The notes: generated by a model from the sequence alone, not told the origin. 64,000 nt of DNA from Halomonas sp. HL-93 (GCF_900086985.1 NZ_LT593974.1:3534001-3598000), one strand, 5' to 3'. Positions 48,858 to 62,923 are shown, counted from the first letter of the stretch. Made by a program: numbers and translations.

Positions 48858-51059
48858 ATGAGTCACAAAATCGACCAAGAACCTAACGGCCCCAAAGATG
48901 ATGCCCCAACGGTTTCATCCGCTTCTGAGATACTCGCCGAAGGTGTCGATGAAGAAATTGTTGAATCCAATCGACGTCTGTTTACCGGCTGGCAGTTTTT
49001 CCTATTTGCTGCGTTAGCCATTGGTTATTCAGCCTTTCACCTGATAACGCTGAATGCATTTCCGATGGAAACCTGGTCGTTCAGGATTATCCATATAACG
49101 GGAGCGCTGATCCTGGGTTACGGCTTGTTTGCCGGCTCACGCTTTGCTGACACCGATCACGACGGCTCTCCCAAGTGGCTCTCAATCGTTAGCTATGCGC
49201 TGCTAGTGCCCGCTGCTTATGCGCTTCTGCAAGTCTTTTTTATGATGCAAACGCTCAACGGCGGTGCAATGCGCATTGAGCCCACCATTGAGACCCTGCA
49301 CTACGGTTACCCGCTTATTGCCACCACGGCGCTGGCGATTGTGCTTTCCTGGTTTTATCGTCAGGCGCGCCATCGTTTTAACCCGGCCGACCTGGTGTTG
49401 ATGGTCTGTGCCCTTGCCAGCGCGGGCTATCTATTGCTGGTGTTCAATACACCGCTACGCGCCTCAACTGGCACCTCATTTGCTCCAGCAGGGATTGCAT
49501 GGGCCGCAATTGCAGGCTCTCTACTCATCCTTGAGCTAACCCGTCGTGTTGCGGGGCTTGCGTTGGTCGCCATCTCAGCTGTATTTCTCACCTATGTATT
49601 CATTGGCCCCTATTTACCTGGCTTTCTAGGCTATCCTGGCCTGTCACTACAGCGCTTTTTTAGCCAGGTATATACCGATACCGGTGTACTGGGACCTACC
49701 ACTGCCGTTTCGTCGACCTACATTATTCTGTTCATTATCTTCGCGGCCTTTTTGCAGGCGTCCAAGGTTGGCGATTACTTCGTTAACTTCGCCTTCGCCG
49801 CCGCCGGGCGCGCACGAGGAGGCCCCGCTAAAGTGGCCATTTTCGCTTCCGGGTTGATGGGCATGATCAACGGCACCTCAGCCGGTAACGTCGTATCCAC
49901 TGGGTCGCTGACTATTCCGCTGATGAAAAAAGTCGGCTACCCCGCACGTAGCGCCGGGGCCATTGAAGCGGCCGCTTCAACGGGTGGGCAAATCATGCCG
50001 CCCATTATGGGGGCGGGCGCCTTCATCATGGCAGAAGTCACCGGCATCCCGTATACCGAGATTGCCGTTGCCGCGCTGATCCCGGCCATTCTCTACTTCG
50101 CATCGATCTACTTTATGGTGGATTTTGAAGCCGCGCGCAAAGGCATGCGTGGCATGCGCAAGGACGAGATTCCCAAGTTCGCCAAGCTGGTCAAGCATGT
50201 CTACCTGTTTGCGCCGATCATCATATTGATTGTCGCCCTGTTTATGGGCTACTCGGTAATCCGCGCAGGCACGCTGGCGACAGCAGCGGCCGCCGTTGTC
50301 AGCTGGATCTCGCCCAATAAAATGGGGCTAACCGCGATCCTGAGAGCGTTACAGCTGGCAGGTACCATGTCGATACAGATCATCGCCGTGTGTGCTTGCG
50401 CTGGCTTGATCGTCGGCGTTATTTCGCTGACCGGTGTTGGCGCGCGTTTTTCTTCGTTGCTGCTGGGCCTGGCGGGTGTAAGCCAACTGCTGGCACTGTT
50501 CTTTGCGATGCTGATCAGTATTTTGCTGGGCATGGGCATGCCGACCACGGCAGCGTATGCCGTTGCTGCCTCGGTGGTCGCGCCTGGTTTGATTGATATT
50601 GGCATTGAGCCATTGATTGCCCATTTCTTTATCTTCTACTTTGCAGTTGTTTCATCGATTACCCCTCCGGTTGCCTTGGCCTCCTACGCGGCGGCAGGTA
50701 TTTCCGGGGACAACCCGATGGGCACGTCGGTGGCCTCGTTCAAGATCGGTCTGGCTGCATTCATTGTGCCATTCATGTTCTTCTACAGCCCGGCCATGTT
50801 GATGGAAGGTTCCCCGCTCCAGATTGCCCGCGTCGGGGTAACCGCATTGCTGGGTATCGTGTTGCTTTCAGCCATGGTGCAGAAATGGTTCTTCGGGCCG
50901 CTGAACACACTGCAACGCCTGGTGATGCTGGTTGGCGCGCTGTTTATGATTTACGGCGGTATTTATACCGACATCGCTGGCTTGGCGATTGGTGTCATAC
51001 TGTTTGTTATGCAGCGTAAGCAGCACGGCAAAGCCGACAATACGCCTAGCACTACGTAA
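48858..51059 (+). CDS. TRAP transporter fused permease (DctQM-like)
   Basis: 733 residues with about 17-18 membrane spans. The N-terminal ~230 residues correspond to the small (4TM) subunit and the rest to the large DctM-type subunit, as in fused TAXI-TRAP permeases. Conserved segments include GLMGMINGTSAGNVVSTGS, GGQIMPPIMGAGAF and LGMGMPTTAAYA. It uses the sodium or proton gradient to import the acid bound by the preceding protein. GAGGGTGAAC lies upstream of the ATG. Followed by a bidirectional terminator. Confidence 0.93.
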   Translation: MSHKIDQEPNGPKDDAPTVSSASEILAEGVDEEIVESNRRLFTGWQFFLFAALAIGYSAFHLITLNAFPMETWSFRIIHITGALILGYGLFAGSRFADTDHDGSPKWLSIVSYALLVPAAYALLQVFFMMQTLNGGAMRIEPTIETLHYGYPLIATTALAIVLSWFYRQARHRFNPADLVLMVCALASAGYLLLVFNTPLRASTGTSFAPAGIAWAAIAGSLLILELTRRVAGLALVAISAVFLTYVFIGPYLPGFLGYPGLSLQRFFSQVYTDTGVLGPTTAVSSTYIILFIIFAAFLQASKVGDYFVNFAFAAAGRARGGPAKVAIFASGLMGMINGTSAGNVVSTGSLTIPLMKKVGYPARSAGAIEAAASTGGQIMPPIMGAGAFIMAEVTGIPYTEIAVAALIPAILYFASIYFMVDFEAARKGMRGMRKDEIPKFAKLVKHVYLFAPIIILIVALFMGYSVIRAGTLATAAAAVVSWISPNKMGLTAILRALQLAGTMSIQIIAVCACAGLIVGVISLTGVGARFSSLLLGLAGVSQLLALFFAMLISILLGMGMPTTAAYAVAASVVAPGLIDIGIEPLIAHFFIFYFAVVSSITPPVALASYAAAGISGDNPMGTSVASFKIGLAAFIVPFMFFYSPAMLMEGSPLQIARVGVTALLGIVLLSAMVQKWFFGPLNTLQRLVMLVGALFMIYGGIYTDIAGLAIGVILFVMQRKQHGKADNTPSTT

Positions 51060-51086
51060 CCCTCTAACGCAGCAATGCTGCCAACT

Positions 51087-51124
51087 AAAACGCCCGCTCA
51101 ATAATCGAGCGGGCGTTTTTTTAT
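51087..51124. terminator. Bidirectional terminator between TRAP operon and metF
   Basis: AAAACGCCCGCTC / GAGCGGGCGTTTT (51087-51119) with a 7-nt loop, and T-runs on both strands. It serves the plus-strand permease gene and the minus-strand metF. Confidence 0.9.
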
Positions 51125-51151
51125 TAGGACCATCATGTATCTACATGGGCA

Positions 51152-51994
51152 TTAGCCACTTAGGTTATCGACGATTTTTAACACCGGCGCCGCTTGATTG
51201 AGGGTGTAAAAGTGCAATCCCGGCGCGCCACCATCCAGTAACCGCTGACAGAGCCGACTTACGACGTCGGTGCCAAAGGCTGCAATTGCCTCGCTATCAT
51301 CGCCGTAAGATTCCAGTTGCTTACGAATCCAGCGGGGAATCTCTGCTCCGCAGGCATCAGAAAAGCGTGCCAGCTTGGTGTAATTGGTAATCGGCATAAT
51401 GCCGGGAATAATCGGCTGATCGACACCCGCGGCGCGCGCTTTTTCAACAAAGTGGAAGTAGGCGTCTGCTGTAAAGAAGTACTGGGTAATCGCCATGTTG
51501 GCACCCGCTTTCATCTTGCGGGCAAAGTTTTCCACATCCCTGTCGAGGTTGAGGGCCTGTGGATGAGATTCTGGATACGCGGCGACGGCAATATCAAAAT
51601 GGTCGCCGGTTTCATCACGAATAAACTCGACAAGTTCGTTGGCGTAGCGCAACTCACCGATGCTTCCCATGCCAGACGGCATATCGCCGCGAAGCGCCAC
51701 CAAACTGTCAACGCCTTCTTCACGGTACTGGACTAACAGGTCGCGCAACTGGGCTTTTTCACTACCAATACAGGAGAGGTGCGGAGCGGTGGTAATACCG
51801 CTCTGGCCTACCTTACGCACAATCTCGCGAGTACGCGCTTGAGTCGATCCACCGGCACCATAGGTGACAGAAAAAAAACGCGGCTTTCGGGCGGCCAGCT
51901 CGTCACGCGTGCGGATTAGCTTGTCACGCCCGGCATCGGTGTTGGGCGGAAAGAATTCAAAGCTAATACCTAGCGGATGCTCGTGGCGGCTCAT
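51152..51994 (-). CDS. metF: 5,10-methylenetetrahydrofolate reductase
   Basis: 280 residues, a FAD barrel. SFEFFPPNTDAGRDKL carries the catalytic Glu region, and RGDMPSG, YPESHPQA and AGANMAITQYFF are characteristic. It makes 5-methyltetrahydrofolate for methionine synthesis. GAGGAAAT precedes the start. metK lies 3 kb away, also on the minus strand. Confidence 0.96.
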   Translation of the reverse strand: MSRHEHPLGISFEFFPPNTDAGRDKLIRTRDELAARKPRFFSVTYGAGGSTQARTREIVRKVGQSGITTAPHLSCIGSEKAQLRDLLVQYREEGVDSLVALRGDMPSGMGSIGELRYANELVEFIRDETGDHFDIAVAAYPESHPQALNLDRDVENFARKMKAGANMAITQYFFTADAYFHFVEKARAAGVDQPIIPGIMPITNYTKLARFSDACGAEIPRWIRKQLESYGDDSEAIAAFGTDVVSRLCQRLLDGGAPGLHFYTLNQAAPVLKIVDNLSG

Positions 51995-52136
51995 GGGATT
52001 TCCTCATAATGCGTCAAAGTGGTGATATTTTGCGTTATTCTCGCTTTTCCACCGCGTTGGGGCCAATGAAAGATTCCACGTTTGGCCTTTAATTCGGCTC
52101 ATGTTAACTGTCAATGTGATGTATTGAGGGGCATAT

Positions 52137-54769
<2,633 letters not shown>

Positions 54770-54797
54770 TCATGGCGTTAGCCTAGCGCACCGCGCA

Positions 54798-54834
54798 AAA
54801 AAAATGCCCCCGGCATCAGCCAAAGGGGCATTTT
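54798..54834 (-). terminator. Intrinsic terminator of metK
   Basis: On the minus strand AAAATGCCCC ... GGGGCATTTT (54801-54834) is followed by TTTTTTTTG. It lies 24 bp after the metK stop. Confidence 0.85.
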
Positions 54835-54857
54835 CCTACACTATTATCAGCAATAGC

Positions 54858-56078
54858 TTACAAATTGGCCGCCTGACGCAGCGCATCGGCTTTGTCGGTG
54901 CTCTCCCAAGGGAAGGCTGTAAAGGTCTCTTTGCGGGTTTCACCTTTGTCGTCTTTCCAGGTATAGCTATGCTCAAACGGGGCTCTACCGAAGTGGCCGT
55001 AGGCAGCGGTCAGTTGATACATCGGGTGTAGCAGATCAAGCATCTTGGTGATGGCGTAAGGCCGCAGGTCAAAATGCTCGCGTACCAAGTCGACAATCTG
55101 TGCATCACTCACCTTACCAGTGCCAAAGGTATCGATAGACACAGACGTCGGTTCAGCTACGCCAATCGCATAGGAGATCTGAATCTCACACTTGTCGGCT
55201 AGACCCGCCGCTACGATATTTTTGGCCACATAGCGACCGGCATAAGCCGCACTGCGGTCGACCTTGGAAGGGTCTTTGCCCGAGAATGCGCCGCCGCCGT
55301 GGCGCGCCATACCGCCGTAGGTATCGACGATAATTTTACGCCCGGTCAGCCCACAGTCGCCCACTGGTCCGCCTATCACAAACTTGCCGGTCGGATTAAT
55401 GTGGTACTGGGTCTTGTCATCGAGCCACTCGCCGGGAATTACCTGCTCAATGATTTCACGCTTAACCATTTTACGCAGGTCTTCCTGGTCAATGTCCGGA
55501 TCGTGCTGGGTGGAGAGCACCACTGCATCGACACCACACGGCTGGCCTTGGGCGTTATAGCGGAACGTCACCTGACTTTTAGCATCCGGGCGCAGCCACG
55601 GCAGCAAGCCGTTTTTGCGCAGCTCCGCTTGGCGTTCGACCAAACGATGCGAGTAGTGGATCGGCGCCGGCATGAACGAATCAGTTTCGTTGGTGGCGTA
55701 GCCAAACATCAGGCCTTGGTCGCCCGCGCCCTGGTCTTCAGGCTTGCTGCGGTCAACACCTTGGGCAATATCGACGCTCTGTTTGCCGATCAGGTTAACC
55801 ACGCCACAGGTGGCACCGTCAAAGCCGACATCGGATGAGGTATAGCCAATCTCGGTGATCACATCACGCACCAAGGTTTCAAGATCCACCCAGGCATTCG
55901 TGCTAATTTCACCGGCAATGATCGCGACACCGGTCTTCACCATGGTTTCACAGGCAACACGCGCCTGCTTATCCCGGGCGATAATAGCGTCTAGCACTGC
56001 ATCGGAGATCTGGTCGGCAATCTTATCGGGATGCCCTTCAGAGACGGACTCGGAGGTAAACAGGGAATATTCGCTCAT
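54858..56078 (-). CDS. metK: S-adenosylmethionine synthase
   Basis: 406 residues. [25 protein letters not shown] at the N-terminus, the [18 protein letters not shown] loop and [19 protein letters not shown] are the MetK signatures. It makes SAM from methionine and ATP. Divergent from tkt, as in pseudomonads. The 229-bp upstream region showed no SAM-riboswitch-like structure by eye. Confidence 0.97.
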   Translation of the reverse strand: MSEYSLFTSESVSEGHPDKIADQISDAVLDAIIARDKQARVACETMVKTGVAIIAGEISTNAWVDLETLVRDVITEIGYTSSDVGFDGATCGVVNLIGKQSVDIAQGVDRSKPEDQGAGDQGLMFGYATNETDSFMPAPIHYSHRLVERQAELRKNGLLPWLRPDAKSQVTFRYNAQGQPCGVDAVVLSTQHDPDIDQEDLRKMVKREIIEQVIPGEWLDDKTQYHINPTGKFVIGGPVGDCGLTGRKIIVDTYGGMARHGGGAFSGKDPSKVDRSAAYAGRYVAKNIVAAGLADKCEIQISYAIGVAEPTSVSIDTFGTGKVSDAQIVDLVREHFDLRPYAITKMLDLLHPMYQLTAAYGHFGRAPFEHSYTWKDDKGETRKETFTAFPWESTDKADALRQAANL

Positions 56079-56307
56079 CGCGCACTCGACCCTCTGTATG
56101 ACAGCTGCATCGTGACCGCAGCATCAGCAGGAAATCATGGCAGGAAGTCCCCTGCCCATATAAAGAAGCGACACTGCGCTTCGGGAGGCAAAGTCTACAC
56201 GCTGTTGGGAGTTCTTCCCAGAACGAGCCCACCAGAATTTGCCGCCGCCGGGGAAGTCAGCGACAATAGCGCCTTCATTATTTACGTTTTCAGGCGAGGA
56301 GCACCCC

Positions 56308-58299
56308 ATGCCGTCCCGTTTTGAGCTGGCCAATGCCATTCGCGCCCTTTCCATGGATGCTGTTCAGAAGGCCAAATCAGGCCATCCTGGCGCCCCCATG
56401 GGGATGGCGGATATTGCCGAGGTGCTATGGAATGATCACCTCAAGCACAACCCCGACGACCCCAAATGGGCCGATCGCGATCGGTTCGTGCTGTCGAATG
56501 GGCACGGCTCCATGCTGCTCTACTCGCTGCTGCACCTGACCGGCTATGAACTCAGCCTGGAACAGTTGCAAAATTTTCGCCAGTTGCACTCGCCCACCGC
56601 CGGCCACCCAGAATATGGCTATGCGCCGGGCATTGAAACCACCACGGGCCCGCTGGGCCAGGGGTTCGCTAACGCCGTGGGGTTCGCGATCGCTGAGAGA
56701 ACCTTGGCGGCCCAGTTTAACCGTCCCGGCCATACCATCGTGGATCACCATACGTGGTGTTTCCTGGGGGATGGCTGTTTGATGGAGGGCATCTCCCACG
56801 AAGCGGCGTCACTCGCGGGTACCCAACAGCTGGGCAAGTTGATCGCGCTGTACGATGACAACGGCATCTCTATCGATGGCGAAGTGGAAGGCTGGTTTAC
56901 TGACGACACCGCCAAGCGCTTCGAAGCCTATGGCTGGCACGTAGTGCCAAAGGTTGATGGCCATAACCCCGAAGAGGTTCAGGCCGCCATTGAGCTGGCC
57001 AAGAGCCACGCTGATAAGCCGAGTTTACTTATCTGTAAGACCGTGATTGGGTTTGGCGCACCCAACAAGCAAGGCAAAGAGGAAGCGCACGGGGCGCCGC
57101 TGGGTGAGGACGAAGTGGCCGCCGCACGTAAGCAGCTTGACTGGCCCCACGCGCCGTTCCACGTACCTGAGCCGATTTATTCTGCCTGGGACGCCCGCAA
57201 GGCCGGCAATGCCCGCCAGCAGGAGTGGGAAGCCCGCTTTGCCCGCTATGCTGACGCCTTCCCCGCCGAGGCACGCGAATTCACTCGCCGCATGAAGGCG
57301 CAGTTACCTGCCGAACTACCCACCGAAGCCTTAATTGAACAGGCCCAAGAGAAAGGCGATAGCATTGCGTCGCGCAAGGCCTCGTTTGAGGTGCTGAATG
57401 TGATTGGTCCGCAAATGCCTGAACTGTTGGGGGGTAGTGCCGACCTGGCCCCGTCGAACCTGACGTTCTGGAAAGGCGCCAAAGCCATTACGCCCGAAGA
57501 CGCCGATGGCAACTACCTGCACTACGGCGTACGCGAGTTTGGCATGGGGGCGATCATGAACGGCATCGGCCTGCACGGTGGGTTTGTGCCTTACGGGGCC
57601 ACCTTCCTGATTTTCATGGAGTACATGCGTAATGCTGTACGCATGGCATCGCTGATGGGGCAACAGGCGATTTACGTCTTCACCCATGATTCCATCGGCC
57701 TTGGTGAGGATGGCCCGACCCACCAACCGATCGAGCAACTCACCAGCCTGCGCACCACGCCTAATCTGAATACATGGCGACCCTGCGATGCGGTGGAAAC
57801 GGCCGCGTCCTGGGATGCGGCGATCAAACGTCATTCCGGCCCCACGGCGTTGGTACTTTCGCGCCAGACGCTGCCGCACCAGCCGCGTACCAAAACGCAG
57901 TTGGCGGCGATTCAGTGCGGCGGCTACGTACTCAAGGATAGTGAGGCAACGCCCGAGCTGATCCTGATTGCCACTGGCTCAGAAGTCTCGCTGGCGATGG
58001 ATGCCGCGGCCGAGCTCGAACAGCAAGGCAAAGCCGTCCGCGTGGTCTCTATGCCATCGGCCTACCGCTTTAATGGGCAAGATGCGGCGTATCGCGAAAG
58101 CGTGTTGCCAAGCACTGTCACCAAGCGTATCGCCATTGAAGCAGGCCATGCCGACTACTGGTACAAATACGTGGGGCTTGAGGGCCGCGTGATCGGCATG
58201 ACGACGTTTGGCGAGTCAGCCCCGGCGGGCGACCTGTTCAAGCATTTTGGGTTTACCGTCGAGAACGTCGTCAAACAGGCTAATGAGCTACTCGGATAA
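56308..58299 (+). CDS. tkt: Transketolase
   Basis: 663 residues from the ATG at 56308 (GAGGAG upstream); the open frame extends 23 codons further without a ribosome site. The thiamine-diphosphate motif GDGCLMEG...N, the N-terminal [10 protein letters not shown] and the His-rich TGPLGQGF are present. It links the pentose-phosphate pathway to glycolysis and makes erythrose 4-phosphate, the substrate of Epd encoded downstream. The normal tkt-epd-pgk-fba order is interrupted here by a cidA/lrgB pair. Confidence 0.97.
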   Translation: MPSRFELANAIRALSMDAVQKAKSGHPGAPMGMADIAEVLWNDHLKHNPDDPKWADRDRFVLSNGHGSMLLYSLLHLTGYELSLEQLQNFRQLHSPTAGHPEYGYAPGIETTTGPLGQGFANAVGFAIAERTLAAQFNRPGHTIVDHHTWCFLGDGCLMEGISHEAASLAGTQQLGKLIALYDDNGISIDGEVEGWFTDDTAKRFEAYGWHVVPKVDGHNPEEVQAAIELAKSHADKPSLLICKTVIGFGAPNKQGKEEAHGAPLGEDEVAAARKQLDWPHAPFHVPEPIYSAWDARKAGNARQQEWEARFARYADAFPAEAREFTRRMKAQLPAELPTEALIEQAQEKGDSIASRKASFEVLNVIGPQMPELLGGSADLAPSNLTFWKGAKAITPEDADGNYLHYGVREFGMGAIMNGIGLHGGFVPYGATFLIFMEYMRNAVRMASLMGQQAIYVFTHDSIGLGEDGPTHQPIEQLTSLRTTPNLNTWRPCDAVETAASWDAAIKRHSGPTALVLSRQTLPHQPRTKTQLAAIQCGGYVLKDSEATPELILIATGSEVSLAMDAAAELEQQGKAVRVVSMPSAYRFNGQDAAYRESVLPSTVTKRIAIEAGHADYWYKYVGLEGRVIGMTTFGESAPAGDLFKHFGFTVENVVKQANELLG

Positions 58300-58326
58300 C
58301 CGGCTCGCCAGCCGACGAGGTATGCC

Positions 58327-58677
58327 ATGCCCGCGTTGAACGGCTTGCTATGGCTGATTAGCTACTGGCTGCTTGGAGAAGTGGTGATCCACTTCTCCGG
58401 CTTGCCTATCTCTTCCGGTGTGGTCGGCATGCTGCTGCTTTGTACCACACTGGCAGTATTAGGCCGCGTGCCATCAAGCGTTGCCGCTGCTGCCCAACCG
58501 CTTATTGCCCTGCTCGCTATGCTTATCATGCCAGGCGTTGTGGGCGTCTTCTTTATTCTCGATGAACTGGCTGGCCAGTGGCTCGCCATTATTGTGGCAT
58601 TGTTACTCGGGACGCTGCTTAGTGTGATCACAACGCTCTGGCTACTGAAACGGCTTATGGGGCATCATGCCCACTGA
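58327..58677 (+). CDS. CidA/LrgA family holin-like membrane protein
   Basis: 116 residues with four membrane spans; the segments LLGEVVIHFSGLPISSGVVGMLLL and LLAMLIMPGVVG are those of CidA/LrgA. Members influence murein hydrolase export or cell lysis and have been linked to pyruvate/acetate handling. It overlaps the lrgB-type gene by 11 bp and sits 27 bp after tkt. Confidence 0.88.
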   Translation: MPALNGLLWLISYWLLGEVVIHFSGLPISSGVVGMLLLCTTLAVLGRVPSSVAAAAQPLIALLAMLIMPGVVGVFFILDELAGQWLAIIVALLLGTLLSVITTLWLLKRLMGHHAH

Positions 58678-59386
58678 GATTTTGGCATTGCTCACAGAAA
58701 CGCCATTGTTTGCCGTGGGGCTAACACTGACGGCGTACTTGTTGGGTAGTGCACTCTTTAATCGCCTCAATCAGCCTGCCTGGCTGCCCGCGATCCTGGT
58801 CGCTTCGCTGCTACTCGCCGCGATGCTTGCGGTCCTTGGGCTGCCTTATGCGACCTACCAGGAAGGCGCCGGCTGGCTGACGGTGCTACTGGGTCCTGCG
58901 ACGGTTGCGCTGGGCATGCCTCTCTATCAGCAACTGCCACGTATTCGTGCTCTCTGGCGTCCGTTAGCGGTCTGCTTACCTATCGCTGCGGCGCTCGCCG
59001 CCTGTTATGCCCTGGGTATTGCCTGGCTGATGGGTAGCCCCGGGCAGATACTCGCCTCTATTGCCGCCAAATCGGTCACAGCCCCCATTGCCATAGGGAT
59101 TACGGAACAGCTGGATGGCAGCGTGGCACTGTTAATGGGGGCGCTGCTGGTCACGGGGGTCGTCACCATTCCATTTGTCAGTCTCTCCGCAAGAATTTTA
59201 AGCATTGATGATGAACGCATCATCGGTTTTGCACTCGGCCTGAATGGACACGCTATCGGCACCGTGCGGGCATTTGAGCTAAGCCCCACCGCTGGCGCAT
59301 TTGCCTCGCTGGGCATGAGTCTGACCGGCATTTTTACCGCGCTACTGTTGCCGCTGGCGTGGCGGCTGATAGGCGTGGGCAACTGA
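58667..59386 (+). CDS. LrgB/CidB family membrane protein
   Basis: 239 residues with about seven membrane spans. The conserved LAAKSVTAPIAIGI-type stretch (here SIAAKSVTAPIAIGITEQL) and FALGLNGHAIGTVRAFE identify the family. It is the partner of the preceding CidA/LrgA protein. Related proteins transport pyruvate or glycolate (plant PLGG1), which would suit its place among carbon-metabolism genes, but this is inference. Confidence 0.88.
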   Translation: MPTEILALLTETPLFAVGLTLTAYLLGSALFNRLNQPAWLPAILVASLLLAAMLAVLGLPYATYQEGAGWLTVLLGPATVALGMPLYQQLPRIRALWRPLAVCLPIAAALAACYALGIAWLMGSPGQILASIAAKSVTAPIAIGITEQLDGSVALLMGALLVTGVVTIPFVSLSARILSIDDERIIGFALGLNGHAIGTVRAFELSPTAGAFASLGMSLTGIFTALLLPLAWRLIGVGN

Positions 59387-59475
59387 TAAGCATCGTCAGC
59401 TGAAATACGCTATCATCGCGCCTACTTTCGCGCCCACTGTGGCCCCTGCTTCACTTTTAAGAGCCGCTTCGCAAC

Positions 59476-60516
59476 ATGGCTAACTCCACCAGGTATCGCA
59501 TCGCTATTAATGGGTACGGGCGCATTGGCCAATGCGTACTGCGGGCACTTGTTGAACGCGACCACCCAGAGATTGAGGTCGTGGCGATTAACGAGCTTTC
59601 TGATCTGGCGACCATTACTTACCTCACCCGCTACGACACCACCCACGGCCGTTTCCCAGGTGCAGTAGATAACGACGGGGAAGCATTGCTCGTTAATGGT
59701 CAGCGCATTCAAGTCCTCTGCGAACAGGCCCCTGAGGCGCTTCCCTGGGCAGCGCTGGATATTGATTTGGTGCTGGAGTGCTCTGGCAGCTTTAAAGGCC
59801 GTGCCACCGCCGAGCAGCATTTAGCGGCTGGCGCCAAACGGCTGCTATTTTCTCAGCCAGCTGAAAATGATGTAGATGCCACCATTGTGTGGGGAATCAA
59901 TGACGATGAGCTAACGCTCTCACATCGTATTCTTTCGGCCGCGTCATGTACCACTAACTGCTTGGTGCCACTGCTGACCGTATTGGATAAAGCACTGGGA
60001 CTCGAGCACGGCGTGACGACGACCATCCACTCTGCCATGAATGACCAGCCGGTGATCGACGCTTATCATCAAACCGACCTGCGCCTGACGCGCTCGGCAA
60101 TGCAATCTATTGTGCCAGTAGATACTGGCTTAGCATTGGGCATAAGCCGCTTAATGCCAGCCTTGGCGGGGCGTTTTGAATGTCTCCACGTGCGCGTGCC
60201 CACGATTAACGTATCCGCGATGGATGCTGCCCTAACCGTGCGCCAAGATACCGATGCCGAGCAGGTGAATGCGTTGTTGCGAGACGCCAGTCAACAGCGT
60301 TTGGCCGGCGTATTAGGCTATACCGAAGCACCCATGGCCTCGATTGATTTTAATCACGACCCACGCTCTGGCATCCTAGACGCCACACAAACACGGGTGG
60401 CGGGCAAACGCCTAGTCAAATTGCTGTGCTGGTTTGATAACGAGTGGGGATTTGCCAATCGCATGCTAGATATCACTCAGCGACTGGCGACTTTAACGGC
60501 CCATAACGCCCACTAG
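59476..60516 (+). CDS. epd: D-erythrose-4-phosphate dehydrogenase
   Basis: 346 residues, GAPDH fold. NAD loop NGYGRIGQC, catalytic C158 in SAASCTTNCL, and TTIHSAMNDQPVIDAYH, which matches Epd rather than glycolytic GapA. It oxidises erythrose 4-phosphate to 4-phosphoerythronate for pyridoxal phosphate synthesis. Followed by pgk and fba exactly as in E. coli. A GapB-type GAPDH role is the alternative. Confidence 0.88.
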   Translation: MANSTRYRIAINGYGRIGQCVLRALVERDHPEIEVVAINELSDLATITYLTRYDTTHGRFPGAVDNDGEALLVNGQRIQVLCEQAPEALPWAALDIDLVLECSGSFKGRATAEQHLAAGAKRLLFSQPAENDVDATIVWGINDDELTLSHRILSAASCTTNCLVPLLTVLDKALGLEHGVTTTIHSAMNDQPVIDAYHQTDLRLTRSAMQSIVPVDTGLALGISRLMPALAGRFECLHVRVPTINVSAMDAALTVRQDTDAEQVNALLRDASQQRLAGVLGYTEAPMASIDFNHDPRSGILDATQTRVAGKRLVKLLCWFDNEWGFANRMLDITQRLATLTAHNAH

Positions 60517-60572
60517 CCAATACTGTATCGCACCACGATTTTTCATTCGCTTGAACATGAGGAACCGCTCAC

Positions 60573-61742
60573 ATGAACGTGCAAAAAATGACCGATCTGC
60601 CTCTTGAAGGGCAGCGAGTACTGATTCGCGAAGACCTCAACGTGCCGATTAAAAATGGGCATGTGTCCAGCGATGCACGTTTGCGGGCAGCACTCCCCAC
60701 CATTCGAGCAGCCGCTAAGGCTGGCGCAAAAGTGTTGTTAATGAGCCACCTGGGACGCCCAACGGAAGGCGAGCCCGCCGACGAATTTTCACTGGCTCCG
60801 GTTGCCGCGCACTTGAGCGAGCTGTTAGGCCACCCCGTCAAGCTGGTGACCAACTATCTTGAGAACGCACCTACGATGGCAAACGGCGATGTTGTACTGC
60901 TTGAAAACGTGCGCTTCAACACCGGGGAGAAGAAAGACGACGAACAGCTCGCTAAGCAGTACGCCGCCCTGTGTGATATTTTCGTGATGGATGCTTTCGG
61001 TACTGCACACCGCGCCCAAGCGTCTACCCATGGCGTCGCGCGTTTTGCACCGAAAGCCTGTGCGGGCCCGCTGCTTGCCCAGGAACTGGACGCGTTGGAA
61101 AAGGCGCTAGCCCATCCTGCGCGCCCCATGGCGGCGATTGTCGGTGGCTCGAAAGTCTCGACCAAGTTGGACGTACTGACCGCCCTCTCCGAAAAATGCG
61201 ACCAGTTGATTGTCGGCGGTGGGATCGCCAACACCTTTATTGCCGCCGCAGGCTATAATGTTGGCAAATCGCTCCATGAAGCGGATTTAATCGGCCAAGC
61301 GAAAGCTCTGATGGAAAAAGTCGCCATTCCCCTGCCCACCGATGTCGTGGTAGCCACTGAGTTTTCAGAATCCGCCGATGCGGTGGTCAAACCGGTGGAC
61401 CAGGTGGAAGACAACGAAATGATCTTGGATATCGGCCCGGATACCGCAGCGCATTTAGCCAGCCTGTTGAAAGATGCAGGCACGATTCTTTGGAATGGCC
61501 CGGTCGGCGTTTTTGAAATTGACCAGTTTGGCAAAGGTACCGAGGTGATTGCCCACGCCATTGCCAACAGCAGCGCTTTCTCCATTGCCGGCGGCGGTGA
61601 TACGTTGGCGGCGATTGATAAATACGCCATTGCTGATCGTGTTTCGTACATATCAACCGGCGGAGGTGCCTTTCTAGAATACGTAGAAGGCAAGCAACTG
61701 CCTGCTGTTACCGCACTCGAAGCGGCCGCCCAACGCAGTTAA
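60573..61742 (+). CDS. pgk: Phosphoglycerate kinase
   Basis: 389 residues, normal for bacterial Pgk. [23 protein letters not shown], the [13 protein letters not shown] segment and the [12 protein letters not shown] nucleotide loop are clear. It makes ATP from 1,3-bisphosphoglycerate. The substrate-binding LIREDLNVP has Glu where many have Val or Arg-Val (RVDFNVP), as in other gammaproteobacteria. 56 bp after epd, 79 bp before fba. Confidence 0.97.
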   Translation: MNVQKMTDLPLEGQRVLIREDLNVPIKNGHVSSDARLRAALPTIRAAAKAGAKVLLMSHLGRPTEGEPADEFSLAPVAAHLSELLGHPVKLVTNYLENAPTMANGDVVLLENVRFNTGEKKDDEQLAKQYAALCDIFVMDAFGTAHRAQASTHGVARFAPKACAGPLLAQELDALEKALAHPARPMAAIVGGSKVSTKLDVLTALSEKCDQLIVGGGIANTFIAAAGYNVGKSLHEADLIGQAKALMEKVAIPLPTDVVVATEFSESADAVVKPVDQVEDNEMILDIGPDTAAHLASLLKDAGTILWNGPVGVFEIDQFGKGTEVIAHAIANSSAFSIAGGGDTLAAIDKYAIADRVSYISTGGGAFLEYVEGKQLPAVTALEAAAQRS

Positions 61743-61821
61743 TTGTTAGCGTTTTGAACAGACGCTCACTGCACTCATTTACACTGACAATTCAGTCTTA
61801 ACCACATAGATAGGTGATCCC

Positions 61822-62886
61822 ATGGCTTTGATCAGCATGCGCCAAATGCTCGACCACGCGGCCGAATACGGCTACGGCATACCGGCTTTCAATGTTAATA
61901 ACCTTGAGCAAATGCGCGCCATTATGGAAGCCGCTGATGCCACCGACTCGCCAGTCATCGTGCAAGCCTCCGCTGGCGCACGCAAATATGCCGGTGCGCC
62001 CTTTCTGCGCCACTTGATTCTGGCTGCTGTTGAAGAGTTTCCGCATATCCCTGTGGTCATGCACCAAGATCACGGTACCAGCCCGGCCGTGTGCCAGCGC
62101 TCCATCCAACTCGGCTTCTCCTCGGTGATGATGGACGGCTCTCTTGGAGAAGATGGCAAAACGCCGGCGGATTATGCCTACAACGTTGATGTTACCCGTC
62201 GCGCGGTGGAAATGGCCCACGCCTGTGGCGTTTCTGTTGAAGGCGAGCTCGGTTGCCTCGGCAGCCTGGAAACGGGCATGGCCGGTGAGGAAGACGGCAT
62301 CGGTGCGGAGGGCAAACTTGGCATGGAGCAACTGCTTACCGACCCTGAAGAAGCGGCTGAGTTTGTCAAAGCCACCCACGTGGATGCGCTCGCCATCGCC
62401 ATTGGCACCAGCCACGGGGCGTATAAATTCAGCAAGCCGCCCACTGGCGATACACTTTCAATCCAACGGATTAAAGAAATTCACGCACGCATCCCCGACA
62501 CTCATTTGGTGATGCATGGCTCCTCTTCCGTGCCCCAGGAATGGCTGGATGTCATTAACCAATACGGCGGACAGATTCCCGAAACCTACGGGGTACCTGT
62601 CGAAGAGATCGTGGAAGGTATTAAGCATGGCGTTCGCAAGGTCAATGTTGATACTGACTTGCGCTTAGCCTCTACAGGGGCAGTACGCCGCTTTTTGGCT
62701 GAGAATCCGTCTGAATTCGACCCACGTAAATTCCTCAAAGAGACGGTATCTGCCATGCGTGATTTGTGTATTGCGCGTTATGAGGCCTTTGGCACGGCAG
62801 GTAATGCCAGCAAGATCAAACCGATCAGCCTAGAAGCCATGTTCCAGCGCTACGAACGTGGCGAGCTTGCGCCTAAAGTGAAATAA
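61822..62886 (+). CDS. fba: Fructose-bisphosphate aldolase, class II (Calvin-cycle subtype)
   Basis: 354 residues. The start [29 protein letters not shown] and [11 protein letters not shown] (zinc His) with [14 protein letters not shown] and HGSSSVPQ are those of the Fba/CbbA subtype. It splits fructose 1,6-bisphosphate. Last gene of the tkt-to-fba run, followed by a bidirectional terminator. No RuBisCO or phosphoribulokinase gene is seen, so a glycolytic/gluconeogenic role is assumed. Confidence 0.96.
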   Translation: MALISMRQMLDHAAEYGYGIPAFNVNNLEQMRAIMEAADATDSPVIVQASAGARKYAGAPFLRHLILAAVEEFPHIPVVMHQDHGTSPAVCQRSIQLGFSSVMMDGSLGEDGKTPADYAYNVDVTRRAVEMAHACGVSVEGELGCLGSLETGMAGEEDGIGAEGKLGMEQLLTDPEEAAEFVKATHVDALAIAIGTSHGAYKFSKPPTGDTLSIQRIKEIHARIPDTHLVMHGSSSVPQEWLDVINQYGGQIPETYGVPVEEIVEGIKHGVRKVNVDTDLRLASTGAVRRFLAENPSEFDPRKFLKETVSAMRDLCIARYEAFGTAGNASKIKPISLEAMFQRYERGELAPKVK

Positions 62887-62923
62887 ACCTCAAACAAATA
62901 TCGATATTAGATATATAAATCGC

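Noticed and set aside
55299..55838. 179-codon plus-strand open frame opposite metK
   Set aside because: Shadow frame of a strongly conserved gene; no start context and no known motif.
56079..56307. Possible SAM riboswitch upstream of metK
   Set aside because: I saw no conserved SAM-I or SAM-II core in the minus-strand leader; only ordinary intergenic sequence.
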